Shown here one piece after another: positions 12,190 to 23,662 of a stretch of DNA of 64,000 nucleotides. Each line of letters opens with the position of its first letter. Within the stretch, counting starts at the first letter, position 1. The stretch lies in the NCBI RefSeq assembly GCF_018687715.1, contig NC_056757.1, forward strand, positions 5,121,501 to 5,185,500, in the 5' to 3' direction. The position numbers and the translations under genes are program-made. The notes below the pieces were generated by a model, which ran no database searches, had not been told where the DNA came from, and was given only the letters and a program-made list of their open reading frames with translations. This DNA is from Carya illinoinensis. Its lineage: Eukaryota; Streptophyta; Magnoliopsida; Fagales; Juglandaceae.

Positions 12190-12504
12190 TGTTATAAACC
12201 GACTTGTATGACCACCTTTAGCCTTCATAATAGCCGTCATCATTGACTATACTTAGCCGTCAATTATGACGGCCCGTAGTCGTCATAATTGACCGTTCTT
12301 AACCGTTAATTATGACCGTCCGTAACCGTCATAATTGACCATCCTTAACTGTCAATTATAATTGCCAAGACCGCCATATATATGAGTATCATTCAAGGTT
12401 TTCAAGATTGAATAACAAGCACCCCTCTCTCACATCAAAATCTCTTTCTCTCTCTATTTTTCTTTAAGTGCGGCCAACACCAACAACATCAAAGTTTCAT
12501 AACA
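12190..12504 (+). repeat. 3' LTR of Copia A
   Basis: This 315-bp LTR is homologous to 7323-7587 with the same ends, GACCGCCATATATATG block and pyrimidine tract. It carries one additional GTCAATTATGAC-type palindromic unit. Divergence from the 5' copy is considerable by eye, so the insertion is old. Confidence 0.8.
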
Positions 12505-14233
12505 AGATACATCTATCAATCCTAGAGCATTAACTGCAGTTTGTGGGCAACATTAAATACACTAAGTTAGGTTCCACCTATTATATCTATATATTTCGAA
12601 TTATAGAAAAAATTTAAGAAAGAAATTATAGGAAAAGATATACTGATTTTTGGGTCTATAATCAAATTGTTATGAGAACTAGTATTTGACAACTCCAATA
12701 ACGTTAGTGATGTGTTACTTCCAGATCCATAAAACTACGGTATCTGAATGTCAATTATGCTGATTAAACCTACTATCGTGACGTGTCCATTTAAATGTTC
12801 ACGAAAAGATTATAATTTACATGTTGAAAATTATTATAAATATAAAGAGATTACACAAAAAATAAATTTATAAAATAACGTAACTTTATGTGATACATTA
12901 AATCTATTTTATATTAAAAATAACTTTACAATCTATTATATCAAACCACGTCAATTTATCAATTTATTTTTGTCTAATCTCTTTATAGTTATAATATTCC
13001 TCTTTAATGTCTCGTTTTTCTGACTTTTGTAACAAGTATATTGTTCAAATTGAAGGGGATGGGGAAAACTCAAGAAACCTAAGACAATCCTTTCAGCTTC
13101 TCATCGAGCATGGACTAGATCCTGTCCAGGGTTACATAGCTCTATCCACTCAGGTTCATTGCCGCATTTGATCAGTAACTATTTATTACGCATACTGACC
13201 ATCAAGCTTTCTGTCCTAGCGTGTCACCCAGGACATAAATGTGTGGATCAGGGATCTATAAAATTCTGATTTTAAAGGTGGAAAATTGGTGGGAGCCGAA
13301 TTAAGCGTAACTAACAGGTTTTTACAAATAAACTTACTTCTAGTTGCCATGATTAACCCAATAAAGATATATATATATATATATATACTTCAAAACCAAT
13401 GATATATGCCTATGGGTATCCTACCATAGACAATTCTAAAATGAGTAATATTATTTTATTAACTTTATTTTTTATTTTTATAACAAGGACTCAAAAACCA
13501 TGCACACGCAGCATATTTTTTACTCGGATAAATCCCATATAACATTCGCACTACTTGGATCGGATAAATCATCGACTTTTCACCAATACAACACCGAAAG
13601 ATTTGAACCACAGACCTAAGGGGAGTGTAGACCCTCGTAATGAAGATTCAATGTCCTAACAACTTGGCCTAACCCTTAGAAGTTTCATGCATATCACTAA
13701 CCCATAAAATACGAAACAATGGACAAGTTATTGGGTTAGTGATATGCATACTAATGGACAACTTATACTAATGGACAACTTATTGGCACAAGAATCTTCT
13801 CAATTTCAAATGAATGGAATTGTATCTATCAAAATGTAAAACGCGAAGTGCTGTAGTTGTTTCGCTTTAAATAGAGAAGATCCGTTTTCAAAAAAAAAAA
13901 AAAAAATAGAGAAGATCCCGTTCCTTCCATTGTTTAGATTCAGCTATGGAGATGACAACTGGTTACAGCAGGACTCCAATCAATCAACCCGAGTCTCCAC
14001 GATAGGTTGAGCAGGATTGTTTCCAGGTTATGAAGAGAACAGATTAAGAAATTCCCTTGAAATTTTAACAGGTTTAGGTTGCACCAGGTTAGAATAACTG
14101 ACCATACAGACAGGGCAAATGGGAAACCCAACTGAGCCCTGCCTCTTCCCCTAGAGACAACAATGTTTGTACACACCAGTGTACTTCTTACAGCATGTTT
14201 ACACAGATAATTTATACATTCGAGTCATTAATG
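12505..14233. other. Intergenic spacer with TA repeat and SINE
   Basis: AT-rich non-coding DNA with a (TA)n microsatellite at about 13366-13387, a SINE on the minus strand at about 13460-13680 and a poly-A run at 13891-13906. The 78-aa minus-strand frame at 13940-14176 lies just beyond the probable 3' end of the SelK-like gene and has no recognisable domain. Confidence 0.55.
13460..13680 (-). mobile_element. tRNA-derived SINE
   Basis: Read on the minus strand, a tRNA-like head has an A box (GGCCAAGTTGTTAGG, about 13668-13654) and a B box GGTTCAAATC (13609-13600) about 45-55 nt apart, the spacing seen in tRNA genes and SINEs. A unique body follows and ends in an A-rich tail (ATAAAAATAAAAAATAAAG, near 13480-13460). 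No cloverleaf arms pair properly, so it is a retroposed relic and not a tRNA gene. Confidence 0.55.
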
Positions 14234-14239
14234 TTTATT
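14234..14239 (-). terminator. Candidate poly(A) signal of the SelK-like gene
   Basis: TTTATT on the plus strand reads AATAAA on the minus strand, about 175 nt beyond the stop codon at 14414. The position is plausible; usage is not shown. Confidence 0.35.
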
Positions 14240-14413
14240 AAGTTCTCTTTAGAAATCTTTCAAGATGCACATATTACACAACTTCAGTTCCTTGCATAAA
14301 ACTTGAGACACAACTTCAGTTCCTTACAATATCACGGAAGTAATTCCCTACACTATTCCAAACATACCACTCGAGACACAATGTTGAAAGTGCACAAAAG
14401 ATGCCTCTGAGGA

Positions 14414-16472
14414 TTAACCACAGCAAGAGCCACATGCAGGTAAAGAACCTGGGAGTTTAATAGAATTCATTTTTATGAGACGGGGTGCACAAGAAAAAAA
14501 ATGATAATCAAAATAAATGAGGGAGCCAGCATAAACTTACCATGGTCAGCCCCTCTAACACTATCAAGTCCACGAACATTGTCTAGTCCACGAGGTGGCC
14601 CGCGTGGCCCACCACCATATGGTCCTCCGGGACCTCCAGGGCCACCACCATCCCATTTCTTGCTAGCACCAGAGCCTTTTCTGTAAGCATCTGATTTCTC
14701 CATCTGAAGCATGAAAGCATTGAGAACATAAGCTTTCAATAAATTAAAGACTGATTTGATACTACCAAGTCAGCATATATCATTAAAAGTCAATAAGGAG
14801 AATCAGGATTACCGAAAACATAGTTGCAAAAAACACGCCTATGAAGTTAACAATGGCCCAGAAGAAGTCGGTGATAGTCTTTAGGCGCCATATAGATCGC
14901 TTTGATTTCACAACACCTATGAAGTGTGCATGCATAATCACAGTTAGTTCTCTCGATGGTAACAGTTGAAAGGAATGAAAGCATCTCCAATGTGTTCTTT
15001 TGGCCTCTGGGTATTTAAAACTTGGAGACATACTTCAAAACAAAATTTTTTTGACTCAACTATGCCACCAAATGACACAAGTATGTCATAGAACAGTATG
15101 CAAAGATAAGCAATTTCAAATCGATTGAGTGTTACACACACATATTACCAATCTCAGCACCCCAGTCATCAACTCCAGGAAAAAATAGTAAGGAAGTAAC
15201 ATTTGTGAAAAATTTTATCGTTCAACCAAATTATATGTTCTGGAATATTCTTAATACAAAATCTTATGTTTCTAATTAAGTGTTTCTCTTATATAACATC
15301 TTGTGTACTCAATTTAACTTTTGTGTCATTCAATAAAATTTTCAATTGCCTATGAAAAAAGATATTCTCAATACACATAAATGAAACATATATTCCAAAT
15401 TACATGAATGAAATTCTAGAAATATCTGAGGAGAACAAGTAAAGAAAAGACAAAAAATACTTTTGCAGAGGAGAGAGAGTACGAAAGAGAGAAAATATTG
15501 TTGCAGAGCAGCAGAAAGAAGAAAAAAGAGACGAGAATTAAATAAATCAAAACTCCGTACTGTGAACAAAGCCCAGCAGCAGAAACAAGAAAAAATAGTA
15601 TAATATAAAAACTACATAAAAACGTAGACACAAAAATTCAAAATCCAGCTCCCCCCACCACTCCCCGGTACCCCCCAAAATAAATAAATTGAAGCCAAGG
15701 CAATAACCCAATAAACAAAGACACCATATCAGCCAAATGCAATCTTTCCATAGACAATTGTATCATCTTTAGATGGACAGGAAAGGCATCTGAAATGGGT
15801 TGGGAAATGACTGGCCAATTGACGAGAATCTGTCTGATGTTTGAATCACAAAGTATGAGAAAATCATAAGCATTACAACCATCCCCAAGCCACAAAATCA
15901 TTTATCTTATGCAAATCATCGAAAGGTTTCATCTTGATCAAGCTGCAGCCCATTAGATTACACGCCAAGTCGTGCCAGGCAGCCAGCTCATTCACAAGCC
16001 CAATCATGGTATAACGAACCAAAAGAACACGTTCTGTCCCTAAGGGAGTGACTTAAATGATGTTTGGGGGGACTCGGATCAAATTGCTCTGAAAGGAAAG
16101 CTATGTCAACACACTTGTAATTGTCTATACAAGTATAATAATCCCTAAAACATTGTTTACATTTGATTCAACTAACCAATACCGTTCGAAACGAATCAGA
16201 GAAAGGAAGGGGGGAAGGGGGGGGGGGGGGGGGGGGAAGGAGACATGCTCATAAATTACGGTGTAACGATCCAAGCTACGGAATAATCAATGCCATGATT
16301 TATAGAAAAAATGATCAATCAAAAGCCCAAAATTCCAAAATCTCAATAAGCGGATGAACGATCTGAGAAGCGAATGTGGAAACCCTATTTTACCACAACA
16401 ATAATATTTTATAAATTGAACACAAAAAGAGATGACAAGAAGAGAGAGCTAACCGCGTTCAACGAAAGCCAT
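14414..16472 (-). CDS. Selenoprotein K-like small ER membrane protein (glycine-rich)
   Basis: Exons on the minus strand are 16472-16454 (19 nt), 14916-14813, 14703-14541 and 14448-14414 (35 nt); joined they give 106 aa with GT-AG introns. The protein starts MAFVERGVVKSKRSIWR, has one hydrophobic segment (about residues 24-40, ITDFFWAIVNFIGVFFA) and a Gly/Pro/Arg-rich cytosolic tail (residues about 60-90). It ends ACGSCCG. This is the SelK/SelG family layout: a short luminal N-terminus, a single ER membrane span preceded by a conserved TDFFW motif, then a disordered GP-rich tail. In animals the family acts with ER-associated degradation and palmitoylation machinery, with selenocysteine near the C-terminus. 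Here only cysteines are present and the stop is an ordinary TAA. The plant role is uncertain. An open frame reading from exon 3 into its intron (to about 14473) is not real. Confidence 0.85.
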
Positions 16473-16560
16473 GGAGGAGAGAAGAGAGAGATTCCAAAGG
16501 TCTTCCTGGGTCGTCGTCTGATCAATTTTTGTGAGGGAGAGCGGTGTACTTTGCTTTTTA

Positions 16561-16572
16561 CTATATTTATAG
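16561..16572 (-). promoter_or_regulatory. Candidate TATA box of the SelK-like gene
   Basis: CTATATTTATAG on the plus strand reads CTATAAATATAG on the minus strand, about 90 nt upstream of the ATG. Given the usual distance, transcription would start near 16535 and leave a short leader containing a GA-rich stretch. Confidence 0.5.
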
Positions 16573-17099
16573 TTTGGGCGAGAGATATTACATCGACCGG
16601 CTTTGGAGTATTTTTTAGGTCAGAAGACGTGTTCTCTTGGTTTTAATTGGCCACCGCATGTCAAATTCTATTGCTCAAGTACAAGTTTCATGTTTTGATT
16701 GGACACAGGGGAGAAGATTTATTTAAAATATATTTTTAGCAACGTACCATTATTCCACCATTACTACTTTTTTTTTTTTTTAAACAAAAATGTATCCAAA
16801 GTAGTTTTTAGTATAAGCAATATTGCATATAGTTATGAAATTATAAATGCTGTACAATCACTTTAAAAAAAAATAGAATTTACGATTAAAAAGTTAATTT
16901 TTTTTTTTTTATATAGGTCCCATATTAATTCATTTTTTTCAAAACGACTGCACGTCGCTTTCACAATCACGACTGTAAATATCATTTCTCTTCTAGTATA
17001 TTCTAGTTTTTTTCGAAATAAAGTCTCCATTAATTTTAAAGGTATACAAACGCTCGGAAAATATTTACCCACAAGTATTTCTTAAACAATTTAATAGAA

Positions 17100-17320
17100 A
17101 ATTTTTCAATCCGATAACTCTAAAATTTTTTAATCAAAAATCATTTCATCTTATTATTATAATTTTTTTAAATTTTTAAATAAAATATAATAAATAATTT
17201 AATTTTTTTAAATTTTACGATAAAAATAATATTTAAAATAATATTCAAAAAATATTTTATTTAACTTTTCATCTCATCTGAAATTACTGTCCAAACCTCC
17301 ACTTAAAATGATCATATCAT
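17100..17320. repeat. Dispersed AT-rich repeat, first copy
   Basis: An AT-rich block containing AAATAAAATATAATAAATAA and ATAAAAATAATATTTAAAAT ends in a CATCTCATCTGAAATTACTG motif followed by TCCAAACCTCC. Closely similar AT-rich wording recurs near 63090-63370, indicating a dispersed family (MITE or SINE tail). The class cannot be assigned from two copies. Confidence 0.35.
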
Positions 17321-18357
17321 CAAAGACCAAAACTTTTTTAACTCTTGAGCCAACCCTGAGGATTCCAAGAAGCCCTGAGTTGCGCATGCTGAGCATGACT
17401 GTGGATTAATACCAACAATCTCCAGTTTTGCTTAAAAACCAATTTGTTCTGTTATGCCGCCCAACGGTCATTGTCACTTTTTTTTTTTAATTATTATTAT
17501 AAAAATATCTTTAAATTAAAAAAAAAAAAAATCAATACACTAATAATTATTTTCTTAATCATTAAATAAAAAGAAATTAAATAGGTGAACGGTCAAAATG
17601 AGAGGATAAAACATAGAGCATAATATCATTTTCCTTTGATCGAACCATTCCAAGCCCTAAAAATAACAACTCCGGCAACTAAACCAAGCTCAAATAAAGC
17701 CGAACGAACAACCTGGAAATGGCACATAATTCAGCTGTGAAAGAATTGCCCTCAAAGGCTGAGAGAACTTCCAAAATCTGTCGGAATTGCCAATGAGAAC
17801 TATACCGTTAATGCATCTCAATCTTTCCACCCTTCCCTTGACATATAGCCTTTACCAATTAAACGTACAAAGTGTTTTTTTTTTTTTTTTTTGGGGCAAA
17901 AGGAAATTGCTTGTGACATTCATAATTGAGTCTTGCAATCAAACCTGATATCAGAAGTCAGCATAATCTGTGTGTGTTTGATGGGAACAGTTTTGAACAA
18001 CAGATTGTCACAACGACAACATACGAATTCTAGGCAATACAAAAACCTCGGCTGGAAATGTGCCACCAAACTCAAAGCTTGGGGGATCTGGTAGGTTTTT
18101 GCAGGGGGCTTGAATGGGCTAGACAGCTCACTCTTGAAGAATTCAACAGGCGCTACCATGGGGAAATAGGAATATAACCTTTTTCTTCTATGTTTAGGGA
18201 CTAGGGAGTACACAGGCTCATTTAGGGAGAACACATCTCTTCTTCAGGCTTGTTTAAGGCTATGTTTCTGAATAAAACGTCGGGAAAAGCTTTGTCGCAG
18301 CTCACCCAGTCTGACAACGTCTGGTGCTCAATGTAGATGGAACAAGTACTCCACAGC

Positions 18358-19062
18358 AGAGCATCCACATTGACTTGGCCAAATGAGGTGTTTGGCCAAA
18401 TTTTATATAATTTGACTCAAAAATCCTTCACATTAGATTGGGCAAATCTAAAATAATTTAAACTTTTACTATAGCGGTTGGCTAAAGATGGAAGACCACT
18501 ATTTATTCATCAAACATTAAAATATTAATTTCTCATTCCAAACAAATAAATTAAATTAATTAGAATATAATTAACATTTAACATTTAGAATATAATTATT
18601 ATTAACAATATTTTTTAATATTAATTGAATATAATATAATTATTATTAACATTTAACAATACTTTTTTTAATATTAATTTAATTAGAATATAATTACTAT
18701 TAGCATTTAATAATACTTTTTTGTAATATTAATATTAATTTAATTAGAATATAATTACTATTAACATTTAATAATACTTTTTAATATTAATTTAGTTAGA
18801 ATATAATTACTATTAACATTTAATAATACTTTTTGTAATATTAATTTAATATAATATAATTATTATTAACATTTAATTGGTAGAATTACAAAATATGAGA
18901 AAATAAATTAAATAAAAAATTTATTAATTTTATAATATTTTATTATTATGTAGAGAATAAATGGCTAATCCAATGTGGGAATTGAATTTTGATGGAGTAG
19001 GCAAATGTAAAAAAGTGTTGTTATTGGAAGATGAATTTGGCCAAACCAATGTCAATGCTCTT
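18358..19062. mobile_element. MITE-like element with AT-rich minisatellite core
   Basis: The left end AGAGCATCCACATTGACTTG continues into GCCAAAT. The inverse complement of the right end (19062 leftward) reads AAGAGCATTGACATTGGTTT followed by GGCCAAAT. These are imperfect terminal inverted repeats of about 27 bp. The core (about 18560-18880) is 4-5 degenerate tandem units containing ATTAGAATATAATTACTATT and CATTTAATAATACTTTTT. There is no coding capacity and I found no target-site duplication, so the superfamily is open. Confidence 0.6.
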
Positions 19063-20162
19063 AAAAAACCAGCTTTCCAAAGAAGTAAATAAACGATGTA
19101 CAGAAGCATTTAAGCTATGGGAGATCAGTGAGAAGCTAGATGCGGTAGTGTAAACAACCACCAAGGATTAACTTCCTCAACACCTTTGATTATAAAGGCA
19201 GCACCCTGCACAACCTATTAGTTAGCACTTCAGAGTTGATCTTGTAAACCTGCTCACCAAGCTAATAAGAGTCTATACCCTTTAATATCCACACAACCCT
19301 GATTTTTGGGTGATTTTTCAATCTTACAAATTTACAACGGGCATGTAGATCATGAAGCACTCACATTATATCTCATCTAATCACATCCCAGCAGAAGACT
19401 TGAAAGAAAGCTATGGAAAAACCGTCTAGGCATGTTGCCTTCTAAAAACTAAGCTTTAAATATCTTTCACAACTTTAAGAACCTTCATCTCCTCAAAAGG
19501 CCTGTCAAGCCTTGAAGACTCCCCCACAATGGATTAAAAGGCTACGCCGTCCAGCTTTTAAACGTCCAAGCAAGCAGACGATATGATTCCTAATCTCAGT
19601 TTGATCAGTAGATATTGAGCCGTGAATCATGAGCATTTGTTTGTATGGCGAGGAATCTTTAAGACTGTGCAAACGAAACATGTCTTTTACCCAATCAATC
19701 ACGAGCATTTCAACAGAACTGATTTTGCAATTCCAGTTGGTCACTCAATGAAAAAACTGTGCATCGATCATACATAGTCTATGAATGGATCAGCAGGAAA
19801 ACGATGTGGTATTCAGACAGAATGAGAACAATCGTTACAATCATACCTAATCTTGTAAATTAAGGCAAAAACATACAGCAGCGGGATCCAAAAAAAAAAA
19901 AAAACTTCACTATAGTATCTCAACAATGAAAAAATAATAATAGAATCTCCACTATACTAACTCAAAGATGAACATAAATCTAAGCCTAATAATCGGTTTC
20001 AGTGCTCCAAACAGTGTGCGAGGGAATGAAGGGGTATATTATCATTAAAGGCCCTAAGGTAAGTAACACAGGTTTTAAGAGGGAGGCGGCACATGGTAAT
20101 CTCTGTATAAACAAACATTTTGCGTGCATAAAGCAAGAAGAGAAGATCGGAAATCTACAAGC

Positions 20163-23100
20163 TTACTGGAATTGGTGTCTACTATTCTCAGCTGCGTTCT
20201 CTTCCTTCCCCAGTGCAACCACTACTTTCTTCAAGATGGCTTCAGTCGGTTGGTGTGAATTCTCCACAGACTTCGAAATTGCTTGCCACTTCTCGCCATG
20301 TTTTGGTTCTGCAGCAATGCATCTCTTCAGCACATCCTTCTGATTCTCGTCACTCCCATGCTGAAGTTCAAATTTGTAGTATAATGCCCAGAAATCTCCG
20401 ATATCCGGGGCAAGTGTCACAGCCCTGTTGAGCCACGTCCTAGCTTTATCTACCTTCCTGTCATGCCAAAATAACTTCGCCACAGCTGCAATGACATGGG
20501 GATCATGATCACATTTTTTGAGAGCATCCATACTCTTGGATTTACGTTGGGGACGAGGAACCATTTCAATCGATGCTGCCCACAAAATACCACTATTGGG
20601 ACACTCCTGCAATGCCTTGGCCATCAAGATATCAGATTCCTTCTTATTGGCATGCCTCATTTCAGCTCGAACTGCAGCAAGCCAGAGTTCAGGGTTCTGG
20701 GGATTCTTCTTCCTGGCCATGGTGAGGACCGCTCTAGCTTTACTCAGCCCATTCATCTTTTCTTCCAGATTAGCAAGAGAAAGCCAGAGGTGTATGCAAC
20801 TAGAGCAATGCTTAAGACCCAACTCGTAAGCTTCCTTAGCCTTCTCCAAATGACCCAGCCTCTCCTCTAGCTGTCCAAGCATCAGCCACAATTTGAAGAA
20901 CGAAGGGAAGCGTTTCAACCCTTCATCCAATAACCTCCTCTCTTCATCAGTATTCCCCAATTCTCTCTCCACAATCGCAGATTTCATCCACACTCTTTCC
21001 GTGCCTCCTCTTTCTCGGGCTTTGGCAAGAAGCATTCTAGCTCTCTCAGGTTCATGATTCTCAAATTCAAGCTTAAACGCCGCAAGCCAAATCTCCTCAG
21101 AATTGGGAATAGCAGCATAAGCTTCTTGAAGAATTGCCCGCGCCGCAGGTACATCTCCAGCAAGCCACTTCTCTTTAGCACCCATAAGCCACAAAACCTC
21201 AGCCTGAGGACGGTAAGTAACTGCCTTACGAAGTAAAGCATCAAGGGATTCCCTCGTCCCATGGCTCTTCTCAAGCTGCGCGGCTTTGAGCCATATGCTC
21301 TTCTTTGTCAAGAACACACTGAGTGCATGAGCATAAATAGCTCTCGCCGTCTCAATCGAACCCCTTTTCTTACACTCCTCCGCATCCGCCACCCAAGTCC
21401 TCTTTCTATCCTCTTCCTCCACCCCGATCCCAATTGTATTCGCAATAATGGCCTGGCAAGTCACTACCGACCCGGCACGCTCAGCAGCCTCAGCCTCCTT
21501 CATCCAAGCCTCCCTGTCAATCTCCAAACCCTCTCTCTGCAATGCCCTTATACCCCTCTCTATAATCTTCCCCACCATTCCTGTATTCCCATTTGCCTCC
21601 TCCAACTTTGCTGCCGTTATCCAGATCGCTGGCTCCTTGGTCAGTCTCTCCCTCGCCCTATTCAGCACCTTCTTAGCACTCTCATAAGTTTCCAACCTCG
21701 CCAACGCCAGCCATAGCTCCACATGCAACGGGCAACATTCCACCGCCCTATGAAGCAACAACCTTGCGTCCTCCTCGTTCGCGAGCTCCACAACCGCCTT
21801 CCATAGACGAACTGAATCTGGTATATGCTCTAACCCTTTCCTCAACACCCTGCTCTTCTTATTCACATCGTCGTTCTCCAATTTCGCTGCCTGCAGCCAG
21901 AGCTTAACCGAACTGGGTATGGACTTAACTCCTTTCGCGATCACCGCCTTGGCCTCTTCCGGGCTTGCTAGCCTACAGGCCTCCAACCACACGTCTTCGC
22001 TCTTTGGACACTGCTCGCAACCCTCCTTAATCAACTGCCTCGCCGCCTGAATCTTCCCCGCCACCTCTTCCAGCCTGGCCGCGGCAATCCAACCCGGCGG
22101 ATGTTTCGGGTTCGTTTGAGTCACGCTCTTAAGCAACAGCCTTGCCTTCTTGATATCCGAAATCTCGGCATCGCTCGTAATCTTCATACTTTTCAAATCA
22201 GTGAGATACCCTTTCGGGTCGACAACGGTTTGTCCCGAAACCGAATCCGAGAGCCGATCCAACTTCAACGACAGCACGGTTCCTCTTCCTTCACCCACCG
22301 CTGTCAAATCCGTGACAGGAGTTTGCGCCCACGGCGTCTCGGTGCCACCAGCAGATCGGCTCTTGGGGTCCAATGCTGTGACATGCTCTTGCTCTTGTCG
22401 AGCTTTTTCTAGAAGCGTGTCTGGCACCGGCACGAAGCTCTCGAACCGTTTTTTCTTGTTTCGCAAGGAATAATCTCCAATTTCTGGGATGCTCTCCCAC
22501 TCTTGGGTCGATAACGTATACAATTTTCTCTTCAAATCCGCGAACTGTTCGGTGATTTTCGGGTTTGAGGCGCGGTACTTCTCGATCTCCTGTTTCAATC
22601 GTGCCTCTCTCCGGTCCTTGCGCCGCGAGTCCATTCGCTTGTCGATGGCTTCCCAAACGGCGTCGGCTTCCTTGTCGTCTTCGTCATACTCGGCCGAGGC
22701 GAACAGACCGACATCATTTCCTTCGAACTCGTCGAACTTCTGGTTCTCATCGTAGCCCTTATCTTCGGCGTCTTCTGCTTCATCGGCGTCCTCATCTCCG
22801 GGCTTCCCTCGGCCTCGACCGACCCCGGAGGGACCACCGATCGCAGCAGCGGAGCGGTCAGGGAGGTCTGGGGCGGCACGGGCAGGACCGATATCGGACC
22901 GGGTGGTGAAGCCCGTGGCGCCACGACCCAACCCGGCAACATAGTTGGGAGGGGGCTTGGAATTGAGGAACTCGAGCTTGGGCTTGGAGGGTGGGACGTT
23001 GGGTGGCTGGGTGCCACCAAGGAGAGGAAGATGGAGGGTGAGAGTGGAGAGAGGAGTGACGCGGAGGTCGGAGAGAAGGACAACGGCGTCGTTTTCTGGA

Positions 23101-23261
23101 GGAGGGAGAGGGTGGCTGTGGGAGAGAAACAAGGTTCGGAGGAGGTGAATGGGAATTTGGGTGTGGCGGTGAATGGAGAGCTTGAGGGAATGGAGGGAGG
23201 TGGCATTTGGGTCTAGGGTTAGGGATAGGGTTTTCTGGTTTGGGATAGTGATGAACACCAT
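20163..23261 (-). CDS. STA1: STA1 / PRP6-like pre-mRNA-processing factor 6 (U5 snRNP)
   Basis: A single uninterrupted frame encodes 1032 aa, close to Arabidopsis STA1 (about 1029 aa), which is also intronless. The N-terminal ~90 residues resemble a ubiquitin-like fold (start [14 protein letters not shown]). The PRP1/PRP6 N-terminal domain follows, with [17 protein letters not shown] (about 107-123) and an acidic [18 protein letters not shown] segment. From about residue 370 to the end run HAT/TPR-like helical repeats with spaced W/L/E signatures ([43 protein letters not shown]). PRP6 bridges the U5 and U4/U6 snRNPs in the tri-snRNP; Arabidopsis STA1 is needed for splicing, turnover of unstable transcripts and cold/heat tolerance. 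The upstream in-frame GTG at 23279 is not used as a start: MVFxxIPN is the conserved N-terminus. No damage is seen. The many frames on the opposite strand are shadows. Confidence 0.96.
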   Translation of the reverse strand: MVFITIPNQKTLSLTLDPNATSLHSLKLSIHRHTQIPIHLLRTLFLSHSHPLPPPENDAVVLLSDLRVTPLSTLTLHLPLLGGTQPPNVPPSKPKLEFLNSKPPPNYVAGLGRGATGFTTRSDIGPARAAPDLPDRSAAAIGGPSGVGRGRGKPGDEDADEAEDAEDKGYDENQKFDEFEGNDVGLFASAEYDEDDKEADAVWEAIDKRMDSRRKDRREARLKQEIEKYRASNPKITEQFADLKRKLYTLSTQEWESIPEIGDYSLRNKKKRFESFVPVPDTLLEKARQEQEHVTALDPKSRSAGGTETPWAQTPVTDLTAVGEGRGTVLSLKLDRLSDSVSGQTVVDPKGYLTDLKSMKITSDAEISDIKKARLLLKSVTQTNPKHPPGWIAAARLEEVAGKIQAARQLIKEGCEQCPKSEDVWLEACRLASPEEAKAVIAKGVKSIPSSVKLWLQAAKLENDDVNKKSRVLRKGLEHIPDSVRLWKAVVELANEEDARLLLHRAVECCPLHVELWLALARLETYESAKKVLNRARERLTKEPAIWITAAKLEEANGNTGMVGKIIERGIRALQREGLEIDREAWMKEAEAAERAGSVVTCQAIIANTIGIGVEEEDRKRTWVADAEECKKRGSIETARAIYAHALSVFLTKKSIWLKAAQLEKSHGTRESLDALLRKAVTYRPQAEVLWLMGAKEKWLAGDVPAARAILQEAYAAIPNSEEIWLAAFKLEFENHEPERARMLLAKARERGGTERVWMKSAIVERELGNTDEERRLLDEGLKRFPSFFKLWLMLGQLEERLGHLEKAKEAYELGLKHCSSCIHLWLSLANLEEKMNGLSKARAVLTMARKKNPQNPELWLAAVRAEMRHANKKESDILMAKALQECPNSGILWAASIEMVPRPQRKSKSMDALKKCDHDPHVIAAVAKLFWHDRKVDKARTWLNRAVTLAPDIGDFWALYYKFELQHGSDENQKDVLKRCIAAEPKHGEKWQAISKSVENSHQPTEAILKKVVVALGKEENAAENSRHQFQ

Positions 23262-23344
23262 GTTGACGAGAATTTGCACGAGTGAGTTGCTCGAAACTCT
23301 GAAAGTCTCGAATCTTTACTTTGGATTGGGAAGCTGAAAGGCCA

Positions 23345-23350
23345 TTTATA
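23345..23350 (-). promoter_or_regulatory. Candidate TATA box of STA1
   Basis: TTTATA on the plus strand gives TATAAA on the minus strand (context CACTATAAATGGCC), about 85 nt upstream of the ATG. This implies a leader of roughly 50-60 nt. Confidence 0.45.
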
Positions 23351-23662
23351 GTGTCCAAAGCGTCACAATCCTTATGGATCATAGGTGCAGTGGGCTTCTG
23401 TCCGTGCATTGAGTAGCCCAAGTCGGACAAGGTGAGGCAGGTGAGCTAACTGTTTTCTTCATTTTTAATTTTATTATTTTGAATCAAGGCCGATTTTTAA
23501 TGGTTTTTTACTTAGCTAATGGCTTATGAGACATGTAATCGTGAGTATATAAGTGTTACATAATTATTTAAAAAAATAAATAAATACAAAATTTATATAA
23601 AAAAAATTAATTTTTTAATAATAGATCTTACTCTTTTTTAAAACGACTACATGACGCTTCTA

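Larger units (their letters stand above)
7323..12504 (+). mobile_element. Degenerate Copia LTR retrotransposon (Copia A)
   Basis: Two related LTRs (7323-7587 and 12190-12504), both beginning TGTTATAAAC and ending TTTCATAACA, bound a 5.2-kb element. AGATG before it and AGATA after it form a 4-of-5 target-site duplication. A purine tract AAGGAGGGAG directly precedes the right LTR. After the left LTR comes TTATCAGCACGAG, a primer-binding-site-like motif. Gag and pol remnants run on the plus strand in the usual order but are full of stops and frameshifts. Part of pol is repeated, and a block with antisense ORFs sits at about 9900-11170. It cannot make its own proteins. Confidence 0.85.
16573..20162. 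other. Intergenic spacer between the SelK-like gene and STA1
   Basis: AT-rich spacer with poly-T runs (about 16770, 16899, 17875), a repeat-derived segment near 17100-17320 and a MITE-like element at 18358-19062. Minus-strand frames at 17920-18234 (104 aa) and 19505-19744 (79 aa) have no family resemblance. The latter could lie in an extended STA1 3' region, but no clear AATAAA precedes it. Confidence 0.5.

Noticed and set aside
13600..13680. tRNA gene on the minus strand
   Set aside because: A and B boxes are present, but acceptor, D and anticodon arms do not pair; a SINE head is the better explanation.
14473..14739. 88-aa glycine-rich ORF on the minus strand
   Set aside because: This is SelK-like exon 3 read into both flanking introns, not an independent gene.
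16214..16238. G-rich run as a possible quadruplex regulator or Gly-rich ORF (16163-16357)
   Set aside because: A homopolymeric G run in the first intron of the SelK-like gene, prone to assembly error; the ORF is a by-product of it.
20496..23216. Numerous 60-200-aa ORFs overlapping STA1 in other frames
   Set aside because: They are shadows of a long, GC-balanced coding exon; none shows domain resemblance.
23262..23279. GTG-started extension of STA1 (six extra residues)
   Set aside because: Plant nuclear genes start at ATG. The next codon, ATG at 23261, gives the conserved MVFxxIPN N-terminus.
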